Positions 1-11,334 are shown, numbered from the stretch's first letter. The stretch: DNA of 64,000 nt from Microglena sp. YARC (GCA_022414725.1 CM039462.1:178288967-178352966), one strand, 5' to 3'. Notes: generated by a model not told the origin, from the letters alone. Translations and numbers: made by a program.

Positions 1-100
1 CATCCTCCCCCTCCCCCTCCCCCTCCCCTCCCTCCCCTCCCCCCCCCTCCCCCTCCCCTCCCCCTCCCCCTCCCCTCCCCCCCTCCCCATCCTCCCCCTC

Positions 101-137
<37 letters not shown>

Positions 138-286
138 CTCACCCTCACGCCTCACCCTCACCTCACCCTCACCCTCACCCTCACTGTCCCCCTCACCCCT
201 CACCCTCACCCTCATCCTCACCCCTCATCCTCACCCTCACCCTCACCCCCCCCCCTCACCCCCCCCTCACCTTCACCTTCACCCTT

Positions 287-317
<31 letters not shown>

Positions 318-320
318 TCC

Positions 321-354
<34 letters not shown>

Positions 355-655
355 ACCCTCACCCACCCCTCACCCTCACCCTCACCCTTCCCTCTCCCCT
401 CCCTCTCCCCCTCACCCTCACCTTACCCTCACCCACCACATTCCCCTCTCCACCGCATCCCCCTCACCCTCACCCTCACCCTCACCCCCCACACACAAAG
501 ATCCCCCCCCACACACACACCCTCACACCCACCCTCACCACACACGCACAGGAAGATCCCCCCCACCCACACACCCACACACTCACCCTCAGCCCCCCAA
601 CTCCCCACGCACACGAAGATCCCCCCAACACACCCACACACCCACACCCATGCAG
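1..655. repeat. Pyrimidine-rich microsatellite block (CCCTCACC/CCCTCC type)
   Basis: Nearly the whole stretch is made of CCCTCC, then CACCCT, then CACACCC units, with one run of about 30 C near 327-352. No coding signal is visible. It ends in a pyrimidine-rich ATGCAG acceptor at 650-655 in front of the first recognisable exon, so it is probably the upstream intron of gene A. Confidence 0.85.
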
Positions 656-1749
656 GCGTGCCACCACTGAAATCCTAACAGCTCGTCACTCCGACCAGCG
701 TCACTCCGACCAGCGGCGGTCCCTGCTGGATAATGGCCCTTCACACTCTCGCCCCCAAGAACCACGACCCATGTCCACAGGGAGGGGGGGCCACAGCAGA
801 GTCGACCCTAACCCCAACAACCCATCCATCAAGCCACGCCACCAGTCGGTGGGTCGCTCCAGGGGGGGGGGCTCAGCCCCCCCGGAGCCAATAAGGAGGT
901 CAACATCTGGAACCTGGGAGAGCCAAGCCGCCTTAGCCGCGAAAGCTAGACTCATGGCTGCAGCTCATAGAAAATACCAACACCGGGACCCTGGGCGAGG
1001 CCCCCCCATGGACCCCAGGGGGCCCCCCATTGACCCTAGGGGACCCCCCATGGGCCCCCGACCCGGGACATCTGACAGACATCACCAACATCACCAACAT
1101 CCCCCTCCGCCCCCACAGAGGGGGCCTAGTACCAAACCCCCCAAGCCCGCCCCCCTGCGGCCTCCCACAGCAGACCTAGGCCCCCCTGTAAGGGCAGCGT
1201 CAGTAGCGGGCATGCCTTCCTCCAGGGTGGACCCTGTGTTCATGCATCAGCACACACCAGGTCAGCCCAGGGCTTTTTTCTGTTATACATAGCAATCAGT
1301 AGTTCTGACCCCGTTTTGGCAAAATTATCGCTATAAAAATGTAAACAAAAAGGGTTTTCTGTCTGCTCTAAATGGCCATAAAAAGCTATAAAAAGCACTA
1401 AAACCCTGTCTATGGAGGAGCCGTAAACCCATCAAGCTAGAAAAAAACCACTTTCAGATTTGAAAAAACTAAATCTGGGTCTGACTCCTCTTACTGTTGA
1501 TTTCTTGCATCGAAAATAACAAAGAAAATTTCAATTTTGATCCGTAGTCCTCATTACTACCTAGGGAAGAAGCCATCCACCCATCCCCCTACCACCATCA
1601 CCACTACCATCCCCCCCCACCACCCACCCACACACACCAACACACCCACACACACCAACACACACAGGTTCATAACCTGGTGCACGATCTGTGGCATCAA
1701 TGGCATCAGGAGCACCTCTGGGCACCAATGGGTTCACGCACACACATAC

Positions 1750-1821
<72 letters not shown>

Positions 1822-2582
1822 CACACAACACACACCAGGTTCACGGCCTGGCGCACGATCTGTGGCATCCATGGCATCAGGAGCATCTCTGGGCACCAAT
1901 GCATCCTGGTGGAAGCAAGCATCAGGGGAATCCAACTTTAGCTACCCTATGACTGCGGTGAGTGGGGCCCTAGCTGCCAAATGGCCCTAGCTGCCCAATG
2001 ACCCTCAAACATGGCGCATATAGAACGCAAACATGGCTCACCATGCACCATCATCTCCATCTCCATCTCCTTCTCCTTCTCCTTCTCCTTCTCCTTCCTC
2101 CTCCTCCTTTCCTCCTCTCTCCCTTCCTCCCTTCCTCCTCTCCTCCCTTCCTCCCTTCCTCCCTTCCCCTTCCCTCCCTTCCTCCCTCCTTCCTTCCCTC
2201 CCTTCCTCCTTCCTCCTTCCTCCTTCCTCCTCCTCCTTCCTCCTCCTTCCTCCTTCCCTCCTTCCTCCTTCCTCCTTTCCTCCTTCCTCCTTCCTCCTTC
2301 CTCCTTCCTCCTTCCTCCTTCCTCCTTCCTCCTTCCTCCTTCCTCCTTCCTCCTTCCTCCTTCCTCCTCCTCCTCCTTCCTCCTTTCCTCCTTCCTCCTT
2401 CCTCCTCCTCCTCCTCCTTCCTCCTCCTCCTTCCTCCTTCCTCCTTCCTCCTTCTCCTTCCTCCTTCCTCCTTCCTCCTTCCTTCCTTCCTCTTCCTCCT
2501 TCCTCCTCCTCCTTCCTCCTTCCTCCTTCCTCCTTTCCTTCCTCTTCCTCCCTCCTCCCTCCTCCCTCCTCCTCCTCCTCCT

Positions 2583-2614
<32 letters not shown>

Positions 2615-5015
2615 CCCAGCCCCTGCCCCTTCTCCTTCGTCTTTGTCTGCGTCTTTGTCTTTGTCGTCTTCCTCTTCGTCTCCTTCCAAAAACACGTAAC
2701 AATTCTTCTTCTTCCTAATGTCTTCCAGGTGACTGATCGAGAGCAAAGTATCACCGGGACAGAACTAGCAAACTTCATGGATAGAATCAATCAATTGGAG
2801 AGTGCGGTGAAGATTGAGCGTGACAGGCGGGAGACATTCCAGAAGGTGCGTGTACATTAAATTGCATTGCATTGCATTACACTAAATTGCCATCGACAGG
2901 CCATTTAAAGGGATTTAGGGTTTTAACATTTGAACGCGGTGAAGATTGAGCGCGATAGGAGCGGGAGACATTCCAGAAGGTGCGTTTAGGGTTTAAGGTT
3001 TAGGATATATACATTTGAATGCGGTGAAGATTGAGCGTGACAGGCGGGAGAAATTCCAGAAGGTGCGTGTACATTACATTACATTGTCATCGACAGGCCA
3101 TTTTAAGTTTTCGGGTTTATGTATTTAAATACGGTGAAGATCCAGCGTGACAGGCGGGAGACATTCTAGAAGGTGCATTACATTACATTGCATTGCATTA
3201 TATTACATTATATTACATTGCCTTGTCATCGGAAGCCTTTTTTAAGGTTTAGGGTGTTTACATTTAAATATGGTGAATATCGAGCGTGGCAGGCGGGAGA
3301 CATTCCAGAAGGTGTGTAGGATTTAGGTTTTATTCATTTGAATGCGATGAAGATTGAGCGAGATCTGAGCGAGACATTCCAGAAGGTGAATTTAGGGTTT
3401 AGGATTTATTCATTTGAATGCAGTGAAGATTGAGCAAGATCGGAGCAAGACATTCCAGAAGGTGCGTTTAGGGTTTAGGGTTAATACATTTGAATGCGGT
3501 GGAGATTGAGCGAGATAGGAGCGGGAGATATTCCAGAAGGTGAATTTAGGGTTTAGGATTTATTCATTTGAATGCAGTGAAGATTGAGCAAGATCGGAGC
3601 AAGACATTCCTGAAGGTGCGTTTAGGGTTTAGGGTTAATACATTTGAATGCGGTGGAGATTGAGCGTGATAGGAGCGGGAGATATTCCAGAAGGTGAATT
3701 TAGGGTTTAGGGTTTATACATTTGAATGCGGTGAAGACTGAGCAAGATTGGAGCAAGACATTTCAGAAGGTGCGTTTAGGGTTTAGGGTTTAATCATTTG
3801 AATGAAGGCTCGAGCTGTTCCAAGACGTGTGTTAACGGTTTAGGGGTTGGACATTTGCATGAAAGAGGAAAAAACAGCAAGGCAGGTAGGAAAGCCTTTG
3901 GGGTTTAGGGTTTAGGGATTTACCATTTGCATGAAAGAGGGAAAAACAGCTAGACAGGTGGGAAAACACCTTTAGGTTTTAGGGTTTAGGGGTTTAACAT
4001 TTGCATGACAGAAGGAAACACAGCTAGACAGGTAGGAAAGAAACATGTCGGGTTTAGGGTTTATACATCCATAAATGGGTCACACACAAATACACACATG
4101 TTGAGTTGGGCAAGTCCCTTCAGCCTATCTGGCTATCCCCAGGCTACAACACAATGACACACACAGTTAAACATGCACACACAGGCACACACACAGACTC
4201 TCATATGCACAAACACACACACACGCATTCGTGCGCGCACACGCACACTTAGATGCACACGCACAGGCTACAGCACAGGCCGCAACAAAAAGACACCCAC
4301 ATTTAAACATGCACACACAGGCACACACACAGACTCTCATATGCACAAACACACACACACGCATTCGTACTCTCACACGCACACTTAGAAGCACACGCAC
4401 AGGCTACAGCACAGGCTGCAACACAAAGACACCCACATTCAAACATGCACACACAGGCACACACAGGCACAAACACACACATACGCATATGTACGCGCAC
4501 ACTCACACATAAATGCGCATGCATAGGCTACAACACAGGCTACACCACGAAGACACCCACATTCAAACAGGCACAAACAGGCACACACACACACACTCAT
4601 ACATCAAACAGGCACAAACAGGCACGCGCACACATACATGCACATGCACGCACTAACCCGCACATGCACATGCACAACAAGCACACAGGCACACACATGC
4701 ACAACACATACAGATTAACCTTAACGATTTCTCCCATTAGTAATACAGGGGTATATTCTGCACATGCACACACACACATGCACACGCCCCCCCACCCCCC
4801 ACCCCACCCCCACCCCCCCACCCACACGCCCACCCACCCACACACACACACAGCTAAATGGATTCTCCTGTTGCGCCTTGATAAAAACAACTTCTGAAGC
4901 TACTTTCGTGTTCACCCTCGTGCTGCAGGAATTACATAAACTCCAGGATGGGCCACAGCAAGCGTCAAGGGGGGACGTAACGACAGGAGGACGTGCAACT
5001 GCTGGTCGACCATGA
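656..5015 (+). CDS. Gene A: uncharacterised low-complexity and coiled-coil protein (5' partial)
   Basis: I do not recognise this protein. Proposed exons are 656-1260, 1839-1957, 2729-2845 and 4929-5015 (TGA stop). Every junction has GT/AG ends and codon phases match (1 then 2; 0/0; 0/0). Donors are CCAG|GTCAGC, CTGCG|GTGAGT and CAGAAG|GTGCG; acceptors are CACCAG, TTCCAG and CTGCAG. The first exon is Pro/Arg/Gly/His-rich with repeated DPRGPP motifs and a poly-Pro run. The frame is open from the acceptor at 656, so the true start may lie upstream; the first ATG in frame is at 771. Exon 3 and the start of exon 4 form a charged heptad-like helix (for example [17 protein letters not shown] followed by ELHKLQ), suggesting a coiled coil. 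From 771 the protein would be 270 aa. The start and exon 2 are the weakest parts. Introns are filled with junction echoes and microsatellites. Confidence 0.5.
1266..1478 (+). mobile_element. Dispersed element, family 2 (GCTATAAAAAGC family)
   Basis: It begins CCAGGG, passes through ATTATCGCTATAAAA and repeated AAAAGCTATAAAAAGC, then the conserved block CTGTCTATGGAGGAG and AAGCTAG, and ends CTTTCAGATTTGAAAA. The same order recurs near 11.6-12.5 kb, 37.9 kb, 38.5 kb, 39.0 kb, 42.2 kb (minus strand) and 46.9 kb. It sits just inside intron 1 of gene A. No coding capacity; class unknown. Confidence 0.65.
1668..1838 (+). repeat. Partial copy of gene A exon 2 plus (CA)n
   Basis: Positions 1668-1733 repeat the first about 65 bases of exon 2 (1839 onward), including the preceding CACACAG/CACCAG acceptor. 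Both contain the core GCACGATCTGTGGCATC. The copy then runs into a (CA)n tract of about 75 bases that ends just before the functional acceptor. This is a junction echo on the acceptor side. Confidence 0.75.
2055..2640. repeat. 590-bp polypyrimidine tract (CCTTCCTCC)n
   Basis: The + strand is almost purely C and T, with CCTTCCTCCTTCCTCC periodicity that grades into CTCCTG repeats at the end. It lies directly upstream of the gene A exon 3 acceptor. Long open frames in all + frames and their complements here are repeat translations. The mirror symmetry would permit triplex DNA. Confidence 0.9.
2929..3780 (+). repeat. Junction-echo array: about 10 copies of gene A exon 3 3' edge and donor
   Basis: Units of about 75-110 bases each repeat the last about 45 bases of exon 3 (core GTGAAGATTGAGCG through ACATTCCAGAAGGTG), including the GT donor, followed by TTTAGGGTTTAGGGTT and CATTTGAATG. 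Copies start near 2939, 3023, 3131, 3272, 3349, 3424, 3499, 3577, 3652 and 3728. They diverge from the exon by scattered substitutions and lose its open frame. Confidence 0.9.
3785..4075 (+). repeat. Three-copy 85-bp array with TTTAGGG runs
   Basis: Three units carry CATTTGCATGAAAGAGG, AACAGC and ACAGGTAGGAAAG (donor-like AG|GTAGG), separated by GGGTTTAGGGTTTAGGG. This looks like a second repeat type growing out of the preceding array. Confidence 0.75.
4140..4860. repeat. CA-rich minisatellite, about 130-bp period
   Basis: Repeated blocks of ACATTTAAACATGCACACAC, CACAGACTCTCATATGCAC and CGCACAGGCTACAACACAGG at 4165, 4300, 4430 and 4560. This is intron 3 of gene A. Open frames rich in His/Thr or Cys/Val here are repeat translations. 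Confidence 0.85.
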
Positions 5016-5029
5016 TCTGATATAGTGAT

Positions 5030-5590
5030 CTCGTATCTCAGATCTCAGATTTTGTGGTTGACACCTAGATAGTGCTCTGGCTGTTGCGGGTGTGCTGGTG
5101 GTGGTGGTGGCTGATCTCAGATCTCGGATCTCAGATCTCAGTTCTTGTGGTTGACACCTAGCTAGTGGTAGGGCTGTTGCGGATGTGGCAGTGGTGGTGG
5201 CTGATCTCAGATCTCAGATCTCAGGTCTTGTAGTTGACACCTAGCTAGTGCTAGGGCTGTTGTGGGTGTGGTGGTGGTGGTGGCTGACCTCAGATTCTCA
5301 GATCTCAGATTTTGTGGTTGACACCTAGATAGTGCTATGGCTGTTGCGGGTGGTGGTGGTGGTGGTGGCTGATCTCAGATCTCAGATCTTTGTTCTTGTT
5401 GAAATCGAGATGTCGCTATGACTGTAACGAGTATGCTTGTGATGGTGGCTCCGGGGGCTGATCTCAGATCTCAGATCTTTGTTCTTGTTGAAATCGAGGT
5501 GTCGCTATGACTGTTGCGAGTATGCTTGTGATGGTGGCTCCGGGGGCTGATCTCAGATCTGAGATTTTTAGATCTTTGTTGTTGGGGAAG
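5030..5590 (+). repeat. Tandem array of about 110-bp units with GATCTCAGATCTCAGATC
   Basis: About five units contain (GATCTCA)n, GTTGACACCTAG, GGGCTGTTGCGGGTG and GGTGGTGGTGGCT. The last two switch to GTTGAAATCGAGGTGTCG. It lies just downstream of the gene A stop. Confidence 0.85.
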
Positions 5591-5675
5591 TTTAGATACT
5601 GCTACTGCTGTTGTGCGTGTGACTGGTGGTGGCCGAGGTCGTAGCTGCTGCTGCTGCCTCTGCTGCGGCTGCTGT

Positions 5676-5759
5676 GATAAATAAAATAAATAGTATGCCT
5701 TATTACGAAGCGTGAGGTTGAAGGAGCCAGTCCGCTTGCTTGCACTGGGGCCAACCACA
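5676..5759 (-). mobile_element. SINE-like element with TTTA tail
   Basis: Read on the minus strand it runs GGCCCCAGTGCAAGC, CTCAACCTCACG, TAATAAGGCATACTATTTATT, ending in a short (TTTA) tail. Copies are at 19037, 35285, 48931 and 50803. No A or B box was recognised with confidence, so SINE is a class guess. Confidence 0.6.
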
Positions 5760-5811
5760 CTGCTGCTGTAGACAGGTATGTGGTAGCTTTACAGCAAAGA
5801 CTGTGCAGGTG

Positions 5812-6040
5812 TTTTGGCGGAGCCACCCCTTTTGGGGGGAGGAAGCCCCCAGGGTCACCCCGTTGTCCGTTTGACCGACCGTCTGTCCACAAGAAACCTG
5901 GCCCTAACTAGCCCATGGCCCTGTCGTAAGCCCTGGCTTCGGTCCAGTGCACTCGATTCTGGTGCCATCTGTTGCTCCGATAGCCAACACCCTCCGCCAA
6001 TTTTCTGCTTGGCTTGGCTTGCTTTGCGCCTAGGACTTGT
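5812..6040 (+). mobile_element. Dispersed element, family 1 (GGCGGAGCC family)
   Basis: It starts TTTTGGCGGAGCC followed by a C-run/G-run hairpin, then CCCCGTTGTCCGTTTG, CCGACC, a TAACTAG block and GCCAATTTTC, ending CTAGGACTTGT. It is a diverged member of a family with nine copies in this window. No open frame; superfamily unknown. Confidence 0.65.
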
Positions 6041-6297
6041 CGATCCGTTACTCAGCTAGTTATTTCCTGGCTGCTGGTGGCGTGGTGCGTAACCTTTTTT
6101 GTTTTATTCACTGCCTTCTCATATGTATCCCCCCTGGCATCTCAAGCTTCTCGACTCACGTCAGTACCACTGGGCAAATAATGCTTAAATAAGAAGTCCT
6201 CCAGAACCTTCCCTTGATAGGTGTCATTATATGACTTTTCTTGATTTGAATAGTAGTGCAAGTTCTGTCGGACGTCCATGCATTGCTTTGTTTACCA

Positions 6298-6493
6298 CAG
6301 GGTACTTCAAAGCGCGCGCTTTTGCGCTTTTGAGCGCTGACTTTTTGACCCCCTCTGCGCTTTAAGCGCAGTTTTTCGCACCCCCCTGTGGGCGCAGCAA
6401 GCAATTTTTGCGCTTTTTGCACTAAAAAGCGCAGTTTTTTGTGTGTTCAAGAGCGCTAAAGCGCTGGCCAATTTGGCCATTTGAAGTACCCTG
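6298..6493. mobile_element. hAT-like MITE, copy A (196 bp)
   Basis: It has perfect 14-bp terminal inverted repeats, CAGGGTACTTCAAA at the left and its complement at the right. It is flanked by a perfect 8-bp direct repeat GTTTACCA (6290-6297 and 6494-6501). An 8-bp duplication with CAGGG ends is characteristic of hAT transposons. The interior is made of GCGC blocks separated by A/T runs (AAAAGCGCAG, GCGCTTTTTGC) with no coding capacity. Confidence 0.9.
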
Positions 6494-6569
6494 GTTTACC
6501 ATGGCCTGAGTGAAGGATGGAAATACCTTTTACATTTGATTTAAAAATGCGGTAAGAATCACACAATTG

Positions 6570-7110
6570 AATTATCATCCCATGTGGGATGATGATTTAA
6601 TTATAATTGTAGAATTTAATTATCACTGTTGCACAAACTCAGGGCCCCTACAGGTAAAACGATTGTTTGGAGTTCAGTTCATCAATGATTTTTTTAAAGC
6701 CCTTCCTGTCACGGTTGGGCAAGTCCCTTCAGCCTATTTGGCCTGCCCCTGGACTGTAACATATTATTTCTCTATTTTTGGACGGATTCCAAGGGATTTA
6801 AAAAAATTGATATCCTGTGATTTTTGCTCTTTCTGGATTCTGGGCAATTGGCTCCAGAACCAATATTGCAATGATAGGGGGGGCGGCAAAAAAAAAAAAA
6901 AAAAAGGTAACATGCACACTCACATCCCCTGAGCAGGGTAAGACAATGGCCTTCCTGAAATGTGCTGGCAATACCTGAATTTTGTTTCCACCCTTCCTGT
7001 GCACTTTCTGAGTCATTTTCCGGTGACCCGAATGGTGGAGATAGTTATGACTTGAATCGAGCAGGATCTCTGAACCCCAAACAATCGTTTTATCAACAGG
7101 GATGGATTCA
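6570..7110 (-). mobile_element. Dispersed element, family 4 (two partial copies)
   Basis: Positions 6590-6775 carry GAATTTAATTATCACTG, CTCAGGGCCCCTAC, AAACGATTGTTTGG, GGTTGGGCAAGTCCCTTCAG and CTGGACTGTAACAT. A second copy near 7040-7105 repeats TGAACCCCAAACAATCG and TTTATCAACAGGG in the opposite direction. Related pieces occur near 4105, 9836, 24036, 33990, 35175, 45949, 47900 and 54805. Class unknown. Confidence 0.5.
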
Positions 7111-7199
7111 GAAATGGGATTCTTTTTTGCGTTCAGCACTTTTGCGTATGGGATGCTTAATGGTGGGTAACTTTGTACAGCCTTCCGCCGCTTGTATCT

Positions 7200-8580
7200 A
7201 AAAAAGAGTGGGACTTGGATTTGGAAGAGGGAGAGCAGCCCAGAGTTGGTTGGGAACTCATGCGACAATACAGGGACGGGGAGCTGCTAAGAAGCTTGTA
7301 GCTGAAAATAAAAGCTATGGCGTAGCAACGTCAAGGACGGAGAACAAAGCACGGAGCCCCTGGGGGTTCGGGGGGCATTCTAGCTGGCCTCATGCCTTGC
7401 CCAAGACTAGTGACGGGGAGCTGCCTAGAAGCTGTTGCTTGTAGCTGCAAATAAAAGCTATGACGTAGCCATGTCAAGGGCGGAGCACTAAGCACGGAGC
7501 CCCTGGGGGGTCGGGGGGCATTCTAGCTGGCTTCATGGTTTACCCAAGACCAGGGACGGGGAGCTCCCTAGAAGCTGCTACATGAAGCAAACAATCAAGC
7601 CCAAGCCTGAAGCAGGCTAGTGCGCCTGAAAGCTGACATGGCGGGTGTTACAACTCACTGGCTCTGTTTTGGGCTAGGGGAAGCACCTTCTATACAACTC
7701 CCTTTCCCCGTCTTTGAGTCAAACCTGAACCGGGCTAATGCGCCTGAAAGCTGACATGGCGGGAGTTGAAATGCGCTGACTCTGTTTTGGGCTACGGGGA
7801 GAAGCTTCTTGGCAACTCCCTTTCCTCGTCCTCGAGCAAATCTGAAACGGGCTAGTGCGCCTGGAAGCTGACAAGGAGGGAGTTGCAATGCGCAGACTCA
7901 ATTTTGTGCTACGGGCAGCATCTTCTATGCAACTCCTTTTCCCCGTCCTCGAGCAAACCTGAAATGGGCTAGTGCGCCTGAAAGCTGACATGGCGGGTGT
8001 TACAACTCACTGACTCTGTTTTGGGCTAAGAGAAGCACCTTCTATACAACTCCCTTTCCCCGTCTTTGAGTCAAACCTGAAATGGGCTAGTGCGCCTGGA
8101 AGCTGACATGGCGGGTGTTACAACTCACTGACTCTGTTTTGGGCTAGGGGCAGCACCTTCCATGCAACTCCCTTTCCCCGTCCTCGAGTCAAACCTGAAA
8201 CGGGCTAGTGCGCCTGAAAGCTGACATGGAGGGAGTTGAAATGCGCTGACTCTGTTTTGGGCTACGGGTAGAAGCTTCTTGGCAGCTCCTTTTTCCCGTC
8301 CTTGAGTCAAACCTTAAACGGGCTGGTGTGCCTGGAAGCTATGGGGGGCGTGGTAATGCATTGACTCAATGTTTTGCTACGTGCAGCACCTTCTATGCAA
8401 CTCCCTTTCCCTGTCCTTGAGTCAAACCTGAAACGGGCTAGTGCGACTGAAAGCTGACATGGCGGGCGTGGCAATGCACTGACTCTGTTTTGGGCTACGG
8501 GTAGAAGCCTGTTGGCAACTACCTTTCCCCGTCCTCGAGAAAATCTGAAACGGGCTAGTGCGACTGGAAGCTGACATGGA
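7200..8580 (+). repeat. Tandem arrays of 115-125 bp units from the TTCTAGGCAGCTCC family
   Basis: First, three units carrying GACGGGGAGCTGC, TAGAAGCT, CACGGAGCCCCTGGGGG and GCATTCTAGCTGGC (7270-7600). Then about eight units of about 120 bases carry AAACGGGCTAGTGCGCCTG, AAGCTGACATGGCGGG, TGACTCTGTTTTGGGCTA and CAACTCCCTTTCCCCGTC. Repeats are 80-95% alike by eye. Single dispersed relatives occur near 35.6, 44.2, 54.1-54.8, 56.8 and 58.0 kb. Confidence 0.85.
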
Positions 8581-9470
8581 CCAATGCAGCATAAAGCTTT
8601 GGGCTTTACTTAGTGCCTGGCTAATGGAGCTGGCTGGAAGCTACCATGCGTAGCCCCCCCGGAATACAGCACTCCTATGCAGCATAAAGCTTTGGGCTTG
8701 ACCCAGTGGCTGGCTAATGGAGCTGGCCAGAAGCTGCCATGAACAGCCTCCCAAAGAGGAACAGTGTTCCAATGTAGCATAAAAGCTTGGGTTTGACCCA
8801 GTGACTAGCTGATGGAGCTGGCTAGAAGCTGCCATGCGTAGCCCCCCCCCCCCCCCCCCCCCCCCCCTCTCCCCAGAATACAGCATTCCAATGCAGCATA
8901 AAGCTTTTGGGGCTTGACCCAGTGGCGGCTGATGGAGCTGGCTGGAAGCTACCATGCATAGCCCCCCCCCCCCCCCCCCCCATCCCCAAATAAACCATTT
9001 CCAATGCAGCACAGCACTTTGGGCTTGACCCAGTGGCTGGCTAATGTAGCTGGCCAGAAGCTGCCATGCGCAGCCTCCCAAGAGGAACAGTGTTCCAATG
9101 CAGCATAAAGCTTTGGGCTTGACCCAGTGGCTAGCTGATGGAGCTGGCTAGAAGCTGCCATACGTATCCCCCCCCCCCCCCCCCTCCCCCAAATAAAGCA
9201 TTCCCAATGCAGCATAAAGCTTTGGGCTTTGACCCAGTGGCTGGCTAATGGAGCTGGCTGGGAGCTGCCATTCGTAGCCCCCCGGAATACAGCACTCCAA
9301 TGCACATAAAGCTTTGGGCTTGACCAAGTTTGGCTGGCTGGGAAGCTTACCATGCGTAGCCCCCCCCCCCCCCCCCCCCCCCCCAATACAGCATTTCAAC
9401 GCAGCATAAAGCAACGGGCTTAAACCAAGTGGCTATGCACTGATTATTTCATGAAGCTACCATGCGCAGC
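8575..9470 (+). repeat. Tandem array of about 100-115 bp units carrying long poly-C runs
   Basis: About nine units read CCAATGCAGCATAAAGC, TTTGGGCTTGACCCAGTGG, GGAGCTGGCTAGAAGCTGCC and ATGCGTAGCC, then a poly-C run of 5 to more than 25 bases. The poly-C length varies from unit to unit (longest near 8842-8868, 8961-8981, 9170-9190, 9360-9384). Confidence 0.85.
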
Positions 9471-9892
9471 CACAAAATAAGTAGGGGTCGGCTATGTTAT
9501 ATAATATTAGTGAATACATAATATTATATAATATTGGTCGGACGAGCCGTCTCACTAGAATTTCGAATTTATTTGAAAAACTAACATTATTGTGACACTG
9601 CAGTAATATTAGTTAATATTAGTTTTTTCAAACACTCTCCATAAGTGCCTAAGTCCTAAAACGCCCTAAGTTGAATCGCTATTGTGATTCAAGGTCCCAC
9701 ACGAACCCAACTGCTCGGAATTGAATTCTGAGTGAATCATATTGTCCGCGTAAAGCTTTGGGCTTGACCAAGTGGCTAGGCACTGCTTACTTCATGAAGC
9801 TACCATGTGTAGCCCCAAAATAAGCAATGCCCACTGTGGGCTGGTCCCTTTAGCCTATTTGGCTAGGGCACCGCTATACTACGCCTAGGCAG

Positions 9893-10056
9893 CAGGGTAC
9901 TACTAAGCGCGCGCGGCAGCGCGGTGCCCGCGCTGCTTTTTAAGTCCCATCTGCGCGTTTCGCGCAGTTTTTGCGCTTATTGCACTAAAAAGCGCTGACC
10001 AATTTGATGTTTGTGCGCTTTAAGCGCTGACCAATTTGGCAAGAAGTAGTACCCTG
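9893..10056. mobile_element. hAT-like MITE, copy B (164 bp)
   Basis: Termini are CAGGGTACTACT and AGTAGTACCCTG. Flanks are CTAGGCAG (9885-9892) and CTAGGCAA (10057-10064), an 8-bp duplication with one mismatch. The interior is GCGC-rich, with GCGCGCGCGGCAGCGCGG near the left end. Confidence 0.85.
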
Positions 10057-10084
10057 CTAGGCAATCCTAGCGTAACCAGTAGGT

Positions 10085-10225
10085 CTATCGCATCAGCACC
10101 ACCAACTGCAGCTCACTTAATTCAACTGCAGCTCACTTAATTCAACTGCAGCTCACTTAATTCAAAGTCAACTGCAACTCTCTTAATTCAAAGTCAACTG
10201 CAGCTCTCTTAATTCAAAGTCAAAA
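10085..10225. repeat. 24-bp tandem repeat (AACTGCAGCTCACTTAATTC)
   Basis: Six units, the first three nearly identical and the rest carrying an AAGTC insertion. Two loose copies (CAGCTCTCTTAATT) reappear near 10500. The stretch 10226-10850 has no recognised gene; short purine-rich or Ser-rich open frames there have no supporting signals. Confidence 0.8.
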
Positions 10226-10854
10226 ATTGTTACAATGAGTAGAAGACAGTGAAAACAACTGGACAGTCTGGCGGTACTATGCAGGACATCGGCGACACTG
10301 CCCCCTGATAGGGCAGTGGCGTCGAGGGCTGCAAGCTAAGCAGTCCTGCAAACCAGATGGCAGGACTTGGGAATGCAAAACACTAGGGCAATGCCTGGCG
10401 GTGCCGGTACGTAGCCCTAGCTGGCTTGGGTCAAAGGACTTGGCAGGAAGTAACTGCTGCTAGTCGTAGAACGTAGGGCAGGACGGAACCAAGGGGCGGT
10501 TTGCAGCTCTCTTAATTTGCGCAACTGAAAATTCGCTGAAGTGTAGAGTCAATGGAATTAGCCCTTAGGTCCTGCACTGTGGTCCCCTTCTGGAGGCGAG
10601 GGGGTCCGCCCACCCAGCCTTGCTGACGTCACGAAACCGTTTCAGGCGGAAGTAAAGCGGTGCCATTTAGGCTACCCTGGGCGGTAACCAGGGTTGTTTC
10701 AGGAGGACGTCCAGCTATGCCGTCCTGAGGCGCAACGGCTTGTACAGCCTGCGTACTGAGAGGCACCCAATTTTGTAGTCTACTTCCTGAAGATGGCAAC
10801 CGAACGCGACTGAACGGCAACTGACATTGCCAGCATTGGCCCACCTCTGGGCCT

Positions 10855-11240
10855 TCAGGATACCTGTCAGGGCAGGGGGGACAGGTGTCTTGAGTTCAAA
10901 CTTATGAAGTTTTGAATGTTTGAAAATGGTGTGCACCCTTAGATGCCTGTGTGAGTGTGAGGGCAAAGGGGACAGGTGTCTGAGTTCAAACTTTTGAATT
11001 TTTGAAAATGGTGGGCGCCATTAAATACATTTTAGGGCTTAAAAAGGCAACAGGTGTCCAGTTTAAACTTTTGAACTTTGAACTTTTGAAAAGGGTGGGC
11101 GCCCTTAGATGCCTGTGTGACTGTGAGGGCAAAGGAGACAGGTGTCTGAGTTCAAACTTTTGAATTTTTGACAATAGAAAAATTGGTGGGCATCCTCCAG
11201 GAGTTACAGGCAATGTTTTGAATTTTCGAAAGTGGGCGGA
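10855..11240 (+). repeat. Tandem array with GACAGGTGTCTGAGTTCAAAC
   Basis: Three to four copies of GGACAGGTGTC, GAGTTCAAACTTTTGAA, TTTTTGAAAATGGTGGGC and CTTAGATGCCTGTGTGA. No gene recognised. Confidence 0.8.
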
Positions 11241-11334
11241 AAATGGTGGGCTACAGGCCTGCCAGGAAATGGTGGCTAGAAACCGAATATTGTTGTTGGT
11301 AAATGGGGGACAGGTGCAGGCTAGGTGTCAGATT

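Noticed and set aside
1947..2860. Long Ser/Pro/Leu and Arg/Glu/Gly frames on both strands
   Set aside because: Translation of the CCTTCC polypyrimidine tract; only the exon at 2729-2845 at its end is supported.
2990..4070. TTTAGGG runs as a chromosome end
   Set aside because: Runs are only 2-3 units, interspersed with exon-derived sequence and followed by 60 kb of genic DNA, so this is interstitial.
7630..9470. CRISPR-like array
   Set aside because: Repeats are adjacent without unique spacers, units are over 100 bp, and the DNA is eukaryotic.
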